Notes under the pieces: model-generated
What the model was told of the DNA's origin: nothing
Seen by the model: the letters and a program-made list of their open reading frames with translations, nothing else
Database searches by the model: none
Made by a program: the position numbers and the translations under genes
Source of the DNA: Odiellus spinosus
Lineage: Eukaryota; Arthropoda; Arachnida; Opiliones; Phalangiidae
Length of the DNA: 64,000 bases
Assembly: GCA_963920705.1 (NCBI GenBank)
Contig: OY987230.1
Coordinates: 4,154,001 to 4,218,000 of the forward strand
Direction of reading: 5' to 3'
In this document: one piece after another, positions 53,798-64,000 of the stretch
Layout: the number at the start of each line of letters is the position of its first letter
Position numbering within the stretch: the stretch's first letter is position 1

Positions 53798-56700
53798 CTA
53801 CTCGGTTTTATCTTTGCCAGAGTCACGATGATGTAGAAAGACGCAACTAAACAAGAAAACACTAATCATCATGGAAAATGCGCTTAGATAATATGGATAC
53901 GCTGATTTGATGAAACGCTCGTATTGAGTATGGGTCAAAGGTCGAACCGAAACTTGAGTCGAGCTATACAAATGAGTGTAACCTAACTTGTTATAATCCA
54001 CTTTGAATTGATATACGCCGTAAACGTCCGGAACTTTAAAATTAGTCACGTATTCGTTTCCTAAACAAAAACAATTAAATATTTAATTTAAAGTTAATTA
54101 GCAATACACGTAGAACTAAACTAATACGTTATCAATACCATTTAATAAAGCGATAAGAGTATCATTTACTGATAATGTTTTACCTTAAGTATCGATCAAT
54201 ATCAGTGATAAAGGATAGAAATTACAATACCCAAAGGCCCACCCTATGAAAATTATAAGTAGGTCCAGACTAGGAGATTTTCTTCGCTTTGCTCGTTACG
54301 TAACGTTCACGCGCTTCGTATGTATTTCGCGAAAACATCATTCATACAACTGTACCCCAGGGAAAAATCTTTTCTAATTCTAATATTGTTCCTCGATTAA
54401 TATTATTTCCTTTTGGAAGACTATGGAAATCCCGTTTGGAGCCATTTCTAATTATTACCCTTCCTTTGGGAACTCCTTGCTCCAATCGCGTTACTTCAAA
54501 TTGAATAAATACAATCAATTCTAACTATTAAGTTACTCAATCGTATTTTTCTTTGAATATCTCTTTAAAGGGAGAATGAAAGGCCGAAACAACTTATTTT
54601 AAATCGATAAATAATGCTAAAATAATGAGAAAAACAATAATAGAACTCACCAAAAATATTTCATTATTTTATAATCAATTTCCGAGTACGCGTATTTAAA
54701 AATAAGCGTACTCGCTCGTGATTGGCTACTAGATATTATGCGAATTTTAAAAAAACACAGGTCGTGCTCGCCGATTTCACCGAGCTAGGCAGCCAAGGCT
54801 TAGCATCTGCAAGTTTCGGAACTTTGGAAATTGATTATAAAATAACGAAATATTTTTGGTGAGTTATATTATTGTTTTTCTCATTATTGTAGCGTTCTTT
54901 ATCGATTTAAAATAAGTTGTTTCTGCCTTTCATTCTCCCTTTAAGAATGTAGATGATCTATCAATGTTTTTTTTTTAATTTGGCTTCTCTTTTTATGAGA
55001 AAAGGGGGCCTAGCTTGCAACAGGGACTACTGCTGGAAAGGTTATGGACAGGGAAGACCGGGAAAAGTCAGGGAATTTTAAAATGAACAAAAAAGTCAGG
55101 GAATTTGAAAATGAACAAAAAAGTCAGGGAATTTAAAAATTAACAAAAAAGTCAGGGAATTTGAAAATGAACAAAAAAGTCAGGGAATTTGAAAATGAAC
55201 AAAAAAGTCAGGGAATTTAAAGATCTTTCAAGAAGCCAGAAATATAACTTTTACTATTATTAAAAGGCTTACGATCTTCATTTTATTGTAAATGGGGAAC
55301 AGCGCTTGTTTTCTAGCCTTTTCCGGGGCAAGTGAGGGAACTAGACTGTACTTCGCGTTAAAGGCAAAAGCGAAAGAGAAAAAAATATTTTTATGTGGAG
55401 TGGCAGTCGCCGTCTAGACTTGGTTATAAAGGTAACACTCTGACGCAACGCAACGGGTATCTCGAGAGCGCGAGAATCTTTAATAGCTTCAAATTCGGTT
55501 TTAATAGTTGATTGGCCTTTGAAATGCTTTTAAAATAAAGTTTTGTTTAAGTCATTTTTTTTGACTTTGATGAGTAAATTTAGCTATTTAGAACTAACAA
55601 ATATTCGAGAATTAGATTCAAATGGCCTGACCAAACCAAATGAAGAAGAATTAGACATTTTGAAAACACAGGTTTCATGGTCCCTTTAAGAATTCCCAAT
55701 GCAACTTCTATCCTATCTTGGTTTCAGTTATAAATATCGAGATTTTACCGATACAATATCAGTATTAGTATTAATAAATCATACAGAGGTTTTAACCGAT
55801 CCCATATCAGTTTCAATTATCCGATAAGGAAAATTACTCGTCGAGTTTTCGCCTCGATATTTGACACACCATAATTCTATTATTCAAAAGGTACTCGAGT
55901 AGCAAAAATTTCCCTCAAATTCCTCGTGACAAGTAGGGATGTGCGAGTACTCGTTTATCGTTGAGTACACGATCGAGTACTCGAAAGTAGAGTTCAAAGA
56001 CTCGAAAAAAAATTCGAGTATTAGGTCTAGGCTCGATGAAGGCTCGAATCTGGGATTTGGGATGGCGTCATACATTTTTTTCGCGAATTATAGCTTATAA
56101 AATTATGCAAAATGTTTTAAAATAGCTTTTTTAACACAAATTTAACCTAAAAAATTAAATAAACTTAGGTTCAAAATCAAAAGTTTATTAAATTAGTACC
56201 TAGATCTTAAGCAAACTCCATTTTCAATAATATGAGAAAAAATATTTTACAAAATTTATCACTTATTAGTCAGCAGGAGTTTTTATTGCTGAGCAGAAAC
56301 AAGAAAGAGTTATTATTGGTCAGGAGAGAAGGATGAATATAACAGGAATGGGGGAACCATGAATTAGCTATAAAACTTGCTTAAAATCAAAAGTAAAACT
56401 ATCACTGTATAGTGCAGAATTCTATTAGTATTTTGAGTTGCAAGGTCGCTGAAATGGCATCAAATGTAGAACAACTTAATACTTCTTCAAATGCAGATAA
56501 CATAAGAATATGCTCAAATCACTAATGATAGCTAGAGAGTAGAGACTACTATAACACATTAGTTCTGACTCGTTTTTAACAATAACTTATTAAGTATATT
56601 GAAATAAAGCTAAGCTTGATAATACTCGAAACGAGTATTCGAGACTCGAAACGAGTACCCGAGACTCGAAACGAGTACCCGAGACTCGAAACGAGTACCC

Positions 56701-59700
56701 GAGACTCGAAACGAGTACCCGAGACTCGAAACGAGTACCCGAGACTCGAAACGAGTACCCGAGACTCGAAACGAGTACCCGAGACTCGAAACGAGTACCC
56801 GAGACTCGAAACGAGTACCCGAGACTCGAAACGAGTACCCGAGACTCGAAACGAGTACCCGAGACTCGAAACGAGTACCCGAGACTCGAAACGAGTACCC
56901 GAGACTCGAAACGAGTACCCGAGACTCGAAACGAGTACCCGAGACTCGAAACGAGTACCCGAGACTCGAAACGAGTACCCGAGACTCGAAACGAGTACCC
57001 GAGACTCGAAACGAGTACCCGAGACTCGAAACGAGTACCCGAGACTCGAAACGAGTACCCGAGACTCGAAACGAGTACCCGAGACTCGAAACGAGTACCC
57101 GAGACTCGAAACGAGTACCCGAGACTCGAAACGAGTACTCGATAAGTAAAATTTTTCAAGACTCGGCTCGAGGCCGAAAAAAGAGGACTCGCACACCCTT
57201 GTGGCAAGGCTTAATTTTCACTCTAGTGCTCGAGTAAAAAATTAACGAGATTTTATTATTTTTATATTAATGCTTAGTGCTCATCTGTTATAGAATACGG
57301 TTTCTATTCGATTTTGGGTAGTTTAATGGGGGAAATAAAAGGTCCACTCACCAAAATATTTAATTGATTTTTCGACGGTGTGGTGCTTATTGCATCGAAA
57401 TCCGAAAGTTTACTGCGAGGCAATCATTGTACCGAATACTATTAACCTTGGAAGAAAGGCCCTCAATGTTTAAATATAGGGACGATGTCGAGTAGCAATG
57501 TTGATTTTGATAGCCTTACCCCCCACAGATCCTAATGAAACTTGGAACAAAGCTTCTTCAGGATGGCATACAAAAATGAAGAAAATTTGGTTGTGTAGAA
57601 ACAAGTACTATTTCAGTTATACGACTTAAAAGTATTATCTAAAATGAGGCTGAAAATAGGCGTTATCGCCCGATTGTGTGCTTCACTAAAAGCAGGCCTG
57701 TAAGGTAGGGAATATCTATCCAAGGGGCTTGGCAGAGTTATTAATACTACATGGAACTACCGTGTAGTATGACGTTTTTACACCTACTATAATTTCTCCT
57801 AAGGAATATGTTTCACCAGAAAAAACACGAACACAACATGGTGCACATTCCTATCTTACTAAAAAACTTCACGGCCTAAAAAAAGGCTCGTCGTAGATCA
57901 GATTGTCCACTTTTTTAGAGATAAAAAAAATGGCTCTTTTTTTAGGCTGTGAAGTTTTTCGATAAGATAGGATGTTGTGTTCGTGTTCTGTCTGGTGAAA
58001 CATATTCCTTGGGAGAAATTATAGTAGGTGTAAAAACGGCATACTACACGGTAGTTTCATGTAGTATTAATAACTCTGCCAAGCCCCTTGGATAGATATT
58101 CCCTACCTTACAGGCCCGCTATTATTGAAGCACACAATCAGGCGATAATGCCTATTTTCAGCCACATTTTAGATAATACTTTTAAGTCGTATAACTGAAA
58201 TAGTACTTGATGCTACACAACCAAATTTTCTTCATTTTTGTTTGCCACCCTGAAGAAGCTTTGTTCCAAGTTTCATTAGGATCTGTGGGGGGTAAGGCTA
58301 TCAAAATGAACATTGCTACTCGACATCTTCCCTATATTTAAACACTGAGGACCTTTCTTTCAAGGTTAATAGCATTCGGTACAATGATTGCCTTGCTGTA
58401 AACGTTCGGATTTCGATGCAATAAGCACCACGCCGTCGAAAAATCAATGAAATGTTTTGGTGAGTGGGCCTTTTTTTTCCTCCATTAAACTATCCAAAAT
58501 CGAATAGAAACCGTTCCCCCCTTCTTCGAGAGGGAAATGATATACCAGCGCAAACTTAGCCATAGTACTAGCGAAATACGGAGAAAAAAAAAACTCCCTC
58601 ACTTCTCTACCACCCTTATAATTATATTTCAAACCACCCCAGTGACCTAGAATAAGAAAGAAAACCGTTGACTATAAGAGTGAGGGAGTAGTGTGCCCAT
58701 TTTCTGGAGGGGTGGAAAATGAACCACAAATATGTCAATTACTCGTACCCGACTCCACACCCAAAATTCACTGCTCACACAGGCCTAGTTTTCACCAATA
58801 TAATATCAGTTACATAGATAAAGGTTTTTACCATCGAGAAATAACCCCCAGAAGGAGTCGTAAGGCAAGCAAAATAATTTTAGACCATTTTCCTCTTGCT
58901 TAAGAAGCCCTCCATCGTGTGTCTCTGGAGTCCTAAATCTACCACAACATGGCTGCGTCCAATAGAGTCAATGAAATTTTTCAATAGAGGCCAAGTCCCA
59001 ACCGCTGTTAATTAACCATTTCTAAACTTTATAAATTGTTTTTTTGGATTAGGAAACCTATGGTAGGTTGTTCCTTTCACTTCTCACCACGAAATTAAAA
59101 GTAAAAGTAAAAATTTTGGCCAGCCATTCGCGGGAGAGCTGAGAGACGCGACGTCATACGCTGATAAAAGCAGCCGCTACCCTAGGGAAAAAACTCGCCA
59201 CGCGCGCCGCCAAAACTCAAAATAAAAAAACAATCACGCCGCTGGATTTTTTTTCCTTGCGTCGGCGTCTAACCCGACATATATGAAAGCTGACAGTTTG
59301 CCCTAAATTATCGTTTCTTTGAGGTGTTTAACGGTGAGAGAAAAAATCATTAGAGACTTTTGTTTGCCTTACGACTCCTTCTGAGGATGATTTCTCGATG
59401 GTTTTACCAATATAATACAGGCCTGTGCGAGTACTCGACTCGAGACTCGAAAAGTAATATTTGGGACTCAAGAAACTTTTCGAGTCCGAAAAAACCAGAT
59501 ATTGGGACTCGAGAAGGACTCGTGAATGGCAGTTGCTATTGGTTGTAAGAAGCTTGACGTCACAATTGAAAGAGAGGCGAAAGAAACCAAAAGTAAAACT
59601 GAAGATTAAGCCCCACAAGCCAAAATCCTTTGTATATTGAAAAGTCATTTTAACGACTCGAATTCATGGGGAGGACTCGATTAGGACTCGAATTTATGGG

Positions 59701-62269
59701 GAGGACTTGATTAGGACTCGAATTTATGGGGAGGACTCGATTAGGACTCGAATTTATGGGGAGGACTCGATTAAGACTCGAATTTATGGGGAGGACTCGA
59801 TTAAGACTCGAATTTATGGGGAGGACTCGATTAAGACTCGAATTTATGGGGAGGACTCGATTAAGACTCGAATTTATGGGGAGGACTCGATTAAGACTCG
59901 AATTTATGGGGAGGACTCGATTAAGACTCGAATTTATGGGGAGGACTCGATTAAGACTCGAATTTATGGGGAGGACTCGATTAAGACTCGAATTTATGGG
60001 GAGGACTCGATTAAGACTCGAATTTATGGGGAGGACTCGATTAAGACTCGAATTTATGGGGAGGACTCGATTAAGACTCGAATTTATGGGGAGGACTCGA
60101 TTAAGACTCGAATTTATGGGGAGGACTCGATTAAGACTCGAATTTATGGGGAGGACTCGATTAAGACTCGAATTTATGGGGAGGACTCGATTAAGACTCG
60201 AATTTATGGGGAGGACTCGACTTGGACTCGAAACATTGTTTTTAAGCCAGTTGAAGGACTCGAGAACTCGACACTAACTTTAAATAGGACTCGAGACTCG
60301 AAAAGTCGTTTGGTTTGGACTCGAGACTCGACTCGAAACCCTAAAAATTGGACTCGCACAGGCCTGATATAATATCAGAATGAGTTATTGATATAAGGTT
60401 TGATATCTAAACTTTTAAAATTCTGAGATACGCGTTTTTAGTGTAAATATAAATCACAACAGAGGAACCTCTGTGTTGGTATCAATTTTGGTTAAACTCG
60501 GATATTATCCAACACTATTTTTAAACATAATTATTACAAAACATTGACATAATTTAGATTTACCTTTTTTCTTCAATGGGGCCCTGACAAATGGATCGAT
60601 ACGAACAAATTCAAGCTGCAAGTCCTCGCTTTCATAAGGCACCCATTTACTCTCTTTTAAGATGTGTACTTCGATAGAGTAAACCTGAAAGAAAGCAGTT
60701 AAGGAAATAAAATTCCTTTGAAATTGGCGAAACAACGTACAACATCGTCCATAATCGTATAAGCTTCGGGTGGCGTAGTTTCTCCTTTCTTATGATGCTT
60801 GATATTACCGGTCTTAAGAACGCCTTTTTCTTTAAATACCCATTGGGTCAAAGCGACTGTCAACTCAAAATTTCCTGATTTCTCAAACCTGTGACATTTA
60901 TCGAGAGAATATGTTTAGAAAAATCTGTTACCAATCAAATTTCAACAATTACTTTTTGCCTCCGATAGCTTTTTGAACCGGAGCTTGAAAGAAATGATCG
61001 CTGAAAAAGTCCAAAGACCCGGAAAATACTACTCTAGCGTTATTACGAGCTTGTAGGGCCGAGATTAACAAAGTGCTTCGGCCAACCGAATGAGGGTACT
61101 AGTTACGAAATAAAGAAATTTTACAAATTTTTACTTACTAGAGTTTTTAAGTTTTTTTTAATCTGCCGGTAAATTTATAGTAAATACTCACCTCGGTAAT
61201 TTTACTGTCTGTGTTGTAGCAATAAGCTGTCGGAGATGCTCTCAACACTTCTAATACTAATGGATTTTCACGATCCGAAATAATTCCCACACCCTTGAAC
61301 AATAGAGGATTAATATTTTTGCTTCCAACGACTGTTGGGGCATCAATTAAATCAGTAGGTTCCGCAACAATCAACGTGTGCTAATGAAATATCCCAAAAT
61401 ATTATTCAATTCACGAGGTTTTAAGTTACGGCATTAGTTTAAAAATTACTTTTCCATCATCTGAAAAGTCGTAATTTAAATGATCAATGACTGCCGATCC
61501 TTCTTCATCAATTTCAAAACCATTTTCGCTAGCTAATTCGCGTATTAGATCCCCGACTTCGGAATTAGATGCAACTAAAACATTGCCACCGTTGTCAATG
61601 AAGTCCGTGATAGCTTGGACATTTAGGCTACCACCAAATTCTAAAACAATGTAATTTTTCAGTAAAATATATTTCTTTCCAACTTCACTGTCACTCGGGT
61701 AGAATTGCAGTTTATCTAACCGATATGTGCCTTTTCCAAAAAAAAGACCTTTTTTTGTTTGGAAAAGGCGGATAGTTTTTGTTGGGTGGGTTACATAAGG
61801 CGCAATCCTACTGTAAAGTATACCTTCGACAGACGGTGAAAATAAAATTAAATGTTCGTAAAGATATTCGCCATATTTCACTAGACTTAATCCTGGGTCG
61901 TCGGCCGTCTTAAATGATAGTTTAAAGCCTCTATCTGAGGAAAACGTTTAATTTTAAAACATTAAAAACTAAATTTAAATTCAAGGTAAATAAGTGTGAG
62001 CCAATGGTGATGGCAATCCTGCTATTATGGCCCCTAATTTACGCGACATGGCCTGTACTCCAGGGAGCCTGGAATCCAGGAGGCACGCCATACACCAAGG
62101 CCTACTAAATTAAAATTTAATTACCTTGTAAAGTTTTAAAAAAGATTGAATGACTCTCCCTAATCGCTAAATTATCGAGCAAAACAAGAGTTTCGCCACC
62201 TGCATTAACTAAACTCGAACATAATATGGTTGTAATTGCCAATATTAGAATTTCCATTAGATACTTCAT
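53798..62269 (-). CDS. DDOST: OST48 / DDOST, oligosaccharyltransferase 48-kDa subunit, eight exons
   Basis: Exons (5' to 3'): 62269-62125, 61934-61824, 61640-61450, 61380-61192, 61098-60953, 60888-60741, 60684-60564, 54060-53798; all phases close, 437 aa (human about 456). DDOST is a non-catalytic subunit of the ER oligosaccharyltransferase that N-glycosylates nascent proteins. Seen: a signal peptide (aa 1-23, ending LVNA), then [78 protein letters not shown], one C-terminal membrane segment (aa 410-426) and a short polar cytosolic tail, all typical. Start: the ATG at 62269 gives the clean signal peptide; an in-frame ATG at 62323 would add 18 residues ahead of it. Introns 1-6 are 56-190 nt. 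Intron 7 is 6.5 kb and full of repeats. Intron 2 is 183 nt with no in-frame stop. Confidence 0.97.
54564..54950. mobile_element. Inverted-repeat MITE with ~125-bp arms in DDOST intron 7
   Basis: Left arm about 54566-54690 begins TTAAAGGGAGAATGAAAGGC. The right arm (about 54825-54948) is its reverse complement with few changes. The ends lie in a TTTAAA/TTTAA context, so the duplicated target could be TA or TTAA. Not coding. Confidence 0.75.
55067..55225. repeat. 28-bp minisatellite, about 5.5 units
   Basis: GTCAGGGAATTT(T/G)AAAAT followed by GAACAAAAAA, repeated at 55067, 55095, 55122, 55151, 55179 and 55207. Confidence 0.85.
55934..57200. mobile_element. Non-autonomous hAT-type element carrying a 20-bp minisatellite (DDOST intron 7)
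   Basis: The ends are TAGGGATGTGCGAGTACTCG (left) and, in complement, AAGGGTGTGCGAGTCCTC (right). The flanks GTGACAAG (55926-55933) and GTGGCAAG (57201-57208) match at 7 of 8, consistent with a hAT 8-bp duplication with one later change. The subterminal DNA is rich in ACTCG/CGAGT. The centre is the perfect 20-bp array at 56641-57120. No transposase. It is related in its ends (TGTGCGAGTACTCG) to the element at 59418-60366. Confidence 0.85.
56620..57142. repeat. 20-bp minisatellite, 24 identical units
   Basis: The unit GAGACTCGAAACGAGTACCC is repeated without any change from 56641 to 57120, with variant half-units at both edges. Each unit contains the hairpin ACTCG-AAA-CGAGT. All frames are open on both strands (177-206 codons), which are artefacts. 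Complete identity means recent expansion or homogenisation. Confidence 0.98.
57295..58516. mobile_element. Large foldback element, ~600-bp arms (DDOST intron 7)
   Basis: The left arm (57295-57895) and right arm (about 57925-58516) are reverse complements at roughly 95% by eye over the whole length. Markers include ACGGTTTCTATTCGATTTTGG at the outer ends, CCAAGGGGCTTGGCAGAG in the middle, and GGCCTAAAAAAAGG / TTTTTTTAGGC near the centre. The loop is only about 30 bp, so nearly the whole element is a hairpin. No coding frame. The target duplication was not resolved. Confidence 0.85.
58787..59417. repeat. Inverted repeat pair flanking 0.5 kb
   Basis: 58795-58877 and 59362-59417 share, in opposite orientation, ACCATCGAGAAAT, AGAAGGAGTCGTAAGGCAA and CCAATATAATA. 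The right arm is the host site into which the 59418-60366 hAT-type element inserted, so this repeat is older than that element. Confidence 0.65.
59418..60366. mobile_element. Non-autonomous hAT-type element carrying a 30-bp minisatellite (DDOST intron 7)
   Basis: The perfect 15-bp inverted ends are CAGGCCTGTGCGAGT. The perfect 8-bp target duplication is ATATAATA (59410-59417 and 60367-60374). The subterminal DNA has many GACTCGA motifs, and the centre is an array of 30-bp units built from two GACTCGA boxes. No transposase. The 949-bp structure looks young. Confidence 0.92.
59655..60225. repeat. 30-bp minisatellite, about 19 units, 15 of them identical
   Basis: The unit is GAGGACTCGATTAAGACTCG followed by AATTTATGGG. 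From 59761 to 60210 all units are identical. The first three carry TTAGG instead of TTAAG. Because 30 is a multiple of 3, a ten-residue peptide repeat ([10 protein letters not shown]) appears in one frame. It is not a gene. Confidence 0.97.
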
Positions 62270-62555
62270 TTTTAGAAAACGTCGTTGTATCATGTATGGT
62301 TGACGTGTACTTTTTTCAAACAATAAGCCGGCACCCGGTGAAAAGCGCTAAATATGCCGGTGGCCCGGTAAGGCGGAAACAGTCTGCGAAATAAGACTAG
62401 TCCCCCAAGTAAATTATTAATTACATGGACCACTTTTTTATTTATTTTTATTTTTTGCTCCAGTAATTTGACGAGTTAGGGGCCGAGTCCGAGTGGCCTT
62501 ACAGCTCCAGGCTAGGAATAGTAACACAATAATAATGTGACTAGACTAAAATTAT

Positions 62556-62680
62556 TAACGTACAAATTAATTAATACTAACGAGACAAATTAATTATAAT
62601 AACACGACAAATTAATTATAATAACGCGACAAGTAAGTTATAATAACGCGACAAGTAAGTTATAATAACGCGACAAAGAA
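62556..62680. repeat. 24-bp minisatellite, about five units, upstream of DDOST
   Basis: Units are of the type TAATAACGCGACAAGTAAG followed by TTATA, with AATTAATTA variants at the left edge. Confidence 0.75.
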
Positions 62681-62813
62681 ATTTGGTTATGATATATTAT
62701 ATCAAGAATCCATTCAGGTTCCATAAGAATATGGGAGCATAGCTTTAGCCTCTGGTACCATCCTCCCAAACTTCGTAACAAAAGTTCGTCTGCAATTTTC
62801 GCAACATTTGTAC

Positions 62814-63095
62814 CAGGCTGGGAAATAAGGCAGTTTCACTGGACAAAAGTCCAGTTTAAAAATTAGCTTGGCCAGTTTAAAAATTAAATGCTTGGGGGTC
62901 TACTGGCCACAAGGCCAGTTAATTAATTCCAAAATTGTGTCTCTTTTCTAAGCCTACGTCAAAGTCCTACGTCATAGTGACAGTTTGTCAAGCACATGAA
63001 AATTGTAACTGGCCCATGTCCAGTTTTTTAATTAAACTACTTGGGCTCTACTGGCCACAAGTCCAGTTCAAAAATAATCCTTATTTCCCAGCCTG
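62814..63095. mobile_element. hAT-type MITE, copy 2 (282 bp)
   Basis: Perfect inverted ends CAGGCTGGGAAATAAGG, with perfect 8-bp duplication ATTTGTAC (62806-62813, 63096-63103). It is largely identical to 52981-53224, with a short internal duplication around 62864-62885. Both copies sit next to DDOST, one on each side. Confidence 0.92.
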
Positions 63096-63173
63096 ATTTG
63101 TACGCTTAGATCTTTTTTCGGTCGGCTCCATTTTTATTACCTAAAATATTATGTCAAGGTCGTTAGTGTCCGG

Positions 63174-63420
63174 AGCGACATAGAGACTTTTAATATAGGG
63201 AGTAGAAACTCCTGCCTTTGGCAAGGCAAAACGAGATGTAGCTCCCCAAGCAACCTTTGCCAATGCTAATAACTGGCCGGGCCAACTTTCGGTCACATGA
63301 CATCACCCCGCGTTAGAGGAAAGCTATACCGGAAATCGACCCGGCCTTTTACAACGGTTTTTTTGAGCTACATCTTCTCCTCAACTTTCCACTCCCTACA
63401 TTAAAAGTCTCTATGGGAGC
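63174..63420. mobile_element. Small nested inverted-repeat element
   Basis: CATAGAGACTTTTAATATAG and GAGATGTAGCTC on the left match CTACATTAAAAGTCTCTATG and GAGCTACATCTTC on the right in reverse complement. About 245 bp, not coding. Confidence 0.6.
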
Positions 63421-63534
63421 GCTTTACTTGAAAAATCGATTCGAAGCAGACGAACTAGAAAGTTTGGGAGGATGGTTATTGAATCGCGGCCCTCCCATAT
63501 TCTTATGGAACCTGAATGGATTCTTGATTATATA

Positions 63535-64000
63535 AATAAAAAACCTCCCGAGAGCTATGAATTTATTATCACATAAGTTCAAAATCTGAGGGTCACTGGT
63601 CCCTGGGACTAGTTTATTAATTATAACCATTCATAAAAAATTTAGACGGGAACAGTTTAATATATCCATTTTTAAATTAAAAACTAGGGGTAACTGGCCC
63701 GTAGGACCAGTTTAATAATTAAGTTTTTTTACGGAATTGAGGCAGGACCAGTTTAAAAATTCAAGCTTTCTTCCAATTTCAATTTCAAGACTTTTTCTTT
63801 CAAAAACAATAAACGTCGATATCGATCCTAGACTTAGATAAAGGGCTTACCAAGTTACCAGCGGGCTTCTAAATAAGGATATTTTATTTAGTAGTAGACT
63901 AGTGAGCTCCCTCTCCTTATTTATTTTAGTAGTCACTGACTACTGAGGGTAAAAATAGGGGTATGAACAAGAAGGAAAGACCGTATTAATCGGTATTAAT
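63535..64000. other. Non-coding right edge
   Basis: 63590-63760 has three loose ACTGG..(GG)ACCAGTTTAATAATT units that resemble the interior of the hAT-type MITE, probably decayed relatives. Nothing else is recognised. Confidence 0.4.

Larger units (their letters stand above)
62694..63534. mobile_element. Inverted-repeat element with two nested insertions
   Basis: The outer arms 62694-62795 and 63440-63534 are reverse complements (ATCAAGAATCCATTCAGG, CCATAAGAATATGGGAG, CATCCTCCCAAACTT, GTTCGTCTGC). Inside lie the hAT-type MITE at 62814-63095 and a further inverted-repeat element at about 63174-63420. The outer element must be the oldest of the three. Confidence 0.7.

Noticed and set aside
56576-57207. 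Open frames of about 177-206 codons on both strands
   Set aside because: 24 identical 20-bp units without stops, inside a hAT-type element in DDOST intron 7.
38896-60225. Evenly spaced direct repeats that might suggest a CRISPR array
   Set aside because: There are no unique spacers, no cas genes, and the context is eukaryotic. These are tandem minisatellites.
59707-60372. Regular ten-residue peptide repeat ([10 protein letters not shown]) over 221 codons
   Set aside because: A 30-bp array gives a periodic peptide by arithmetic. It lies inside a non-autonomous transposon, in an intron and on the strand opposite to the gene.

Overview
The window is metazoan nuclear DNA, most likely from an arthropod. 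It is AT-rich, with GT-AG introns, and has several interstitial stretches of TTAGG, the ancestral arthropod telomere repeat (about 4222-4270, 6013-6030, 20640-20655, 20690-20707, 21329-21352, 33330-33360). Its mobile elements are Penelope-like, P-superfamily, hAT-type and other inverted-repeat elements. The species cannot be named from the sequence.

Four host genes can be read. (1) A Hairy/E(spl) (HES) bHLH-Orange repressor lies on + at 11451-25764, with five coding exons ending in WRPW (312 aa). (2) A CW zinc finger + PWWP histone reader (ZCWPW1-like) lies on - at 48213-38129, with ten coding exons (902 aa). (3) A six-bladed kelch protein lies on + at 48685-50277, apparently in one coding exon and head-to-head with the reader gene. 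(4) The OST48/DDOST subunit of oligosaccharyltransferase lies on - at 62269-53798, with eight exons (437 aa). Splice phases close exactly across all three multi-exon models, apart from two doubtful junctions noted in the reader gene.

Intron sizes fall into two classes. Many introns are 44-195 nt. The rest are 0.9-6.5 kb, and most of those are filled by recognisable repeats. The HES introns hold foldback elements and a Penelope-like retroelement with an inverted partial copy. The last two reader-gene introns hold a 29-bp and a 23-bp minisatellite (1.6 and 3.2 kb) plus a 0.9-kb foldback. The last DDOST intron holds two related hAT-type elements, each carrying its own perfect minisatellite, and a 1.2-kb foldback. 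Very long open frames over these arrays are artefacts.

Other intact-looking DNA-transposon structures are a 1878-bp P-superfamily element with a perfect 8-bp target duplication (50868-52745), two copies of one hAT-type MITE (52981-53224, 62814-63095), and an unrelated hAT-type MITE (26629-26815). A decayed Ty3/gypsy fossil lies at 30150-30894. The first 11 kb, 26.8-38 kb and the right end are mostly old repeats and sequence in which I recognise nothing.
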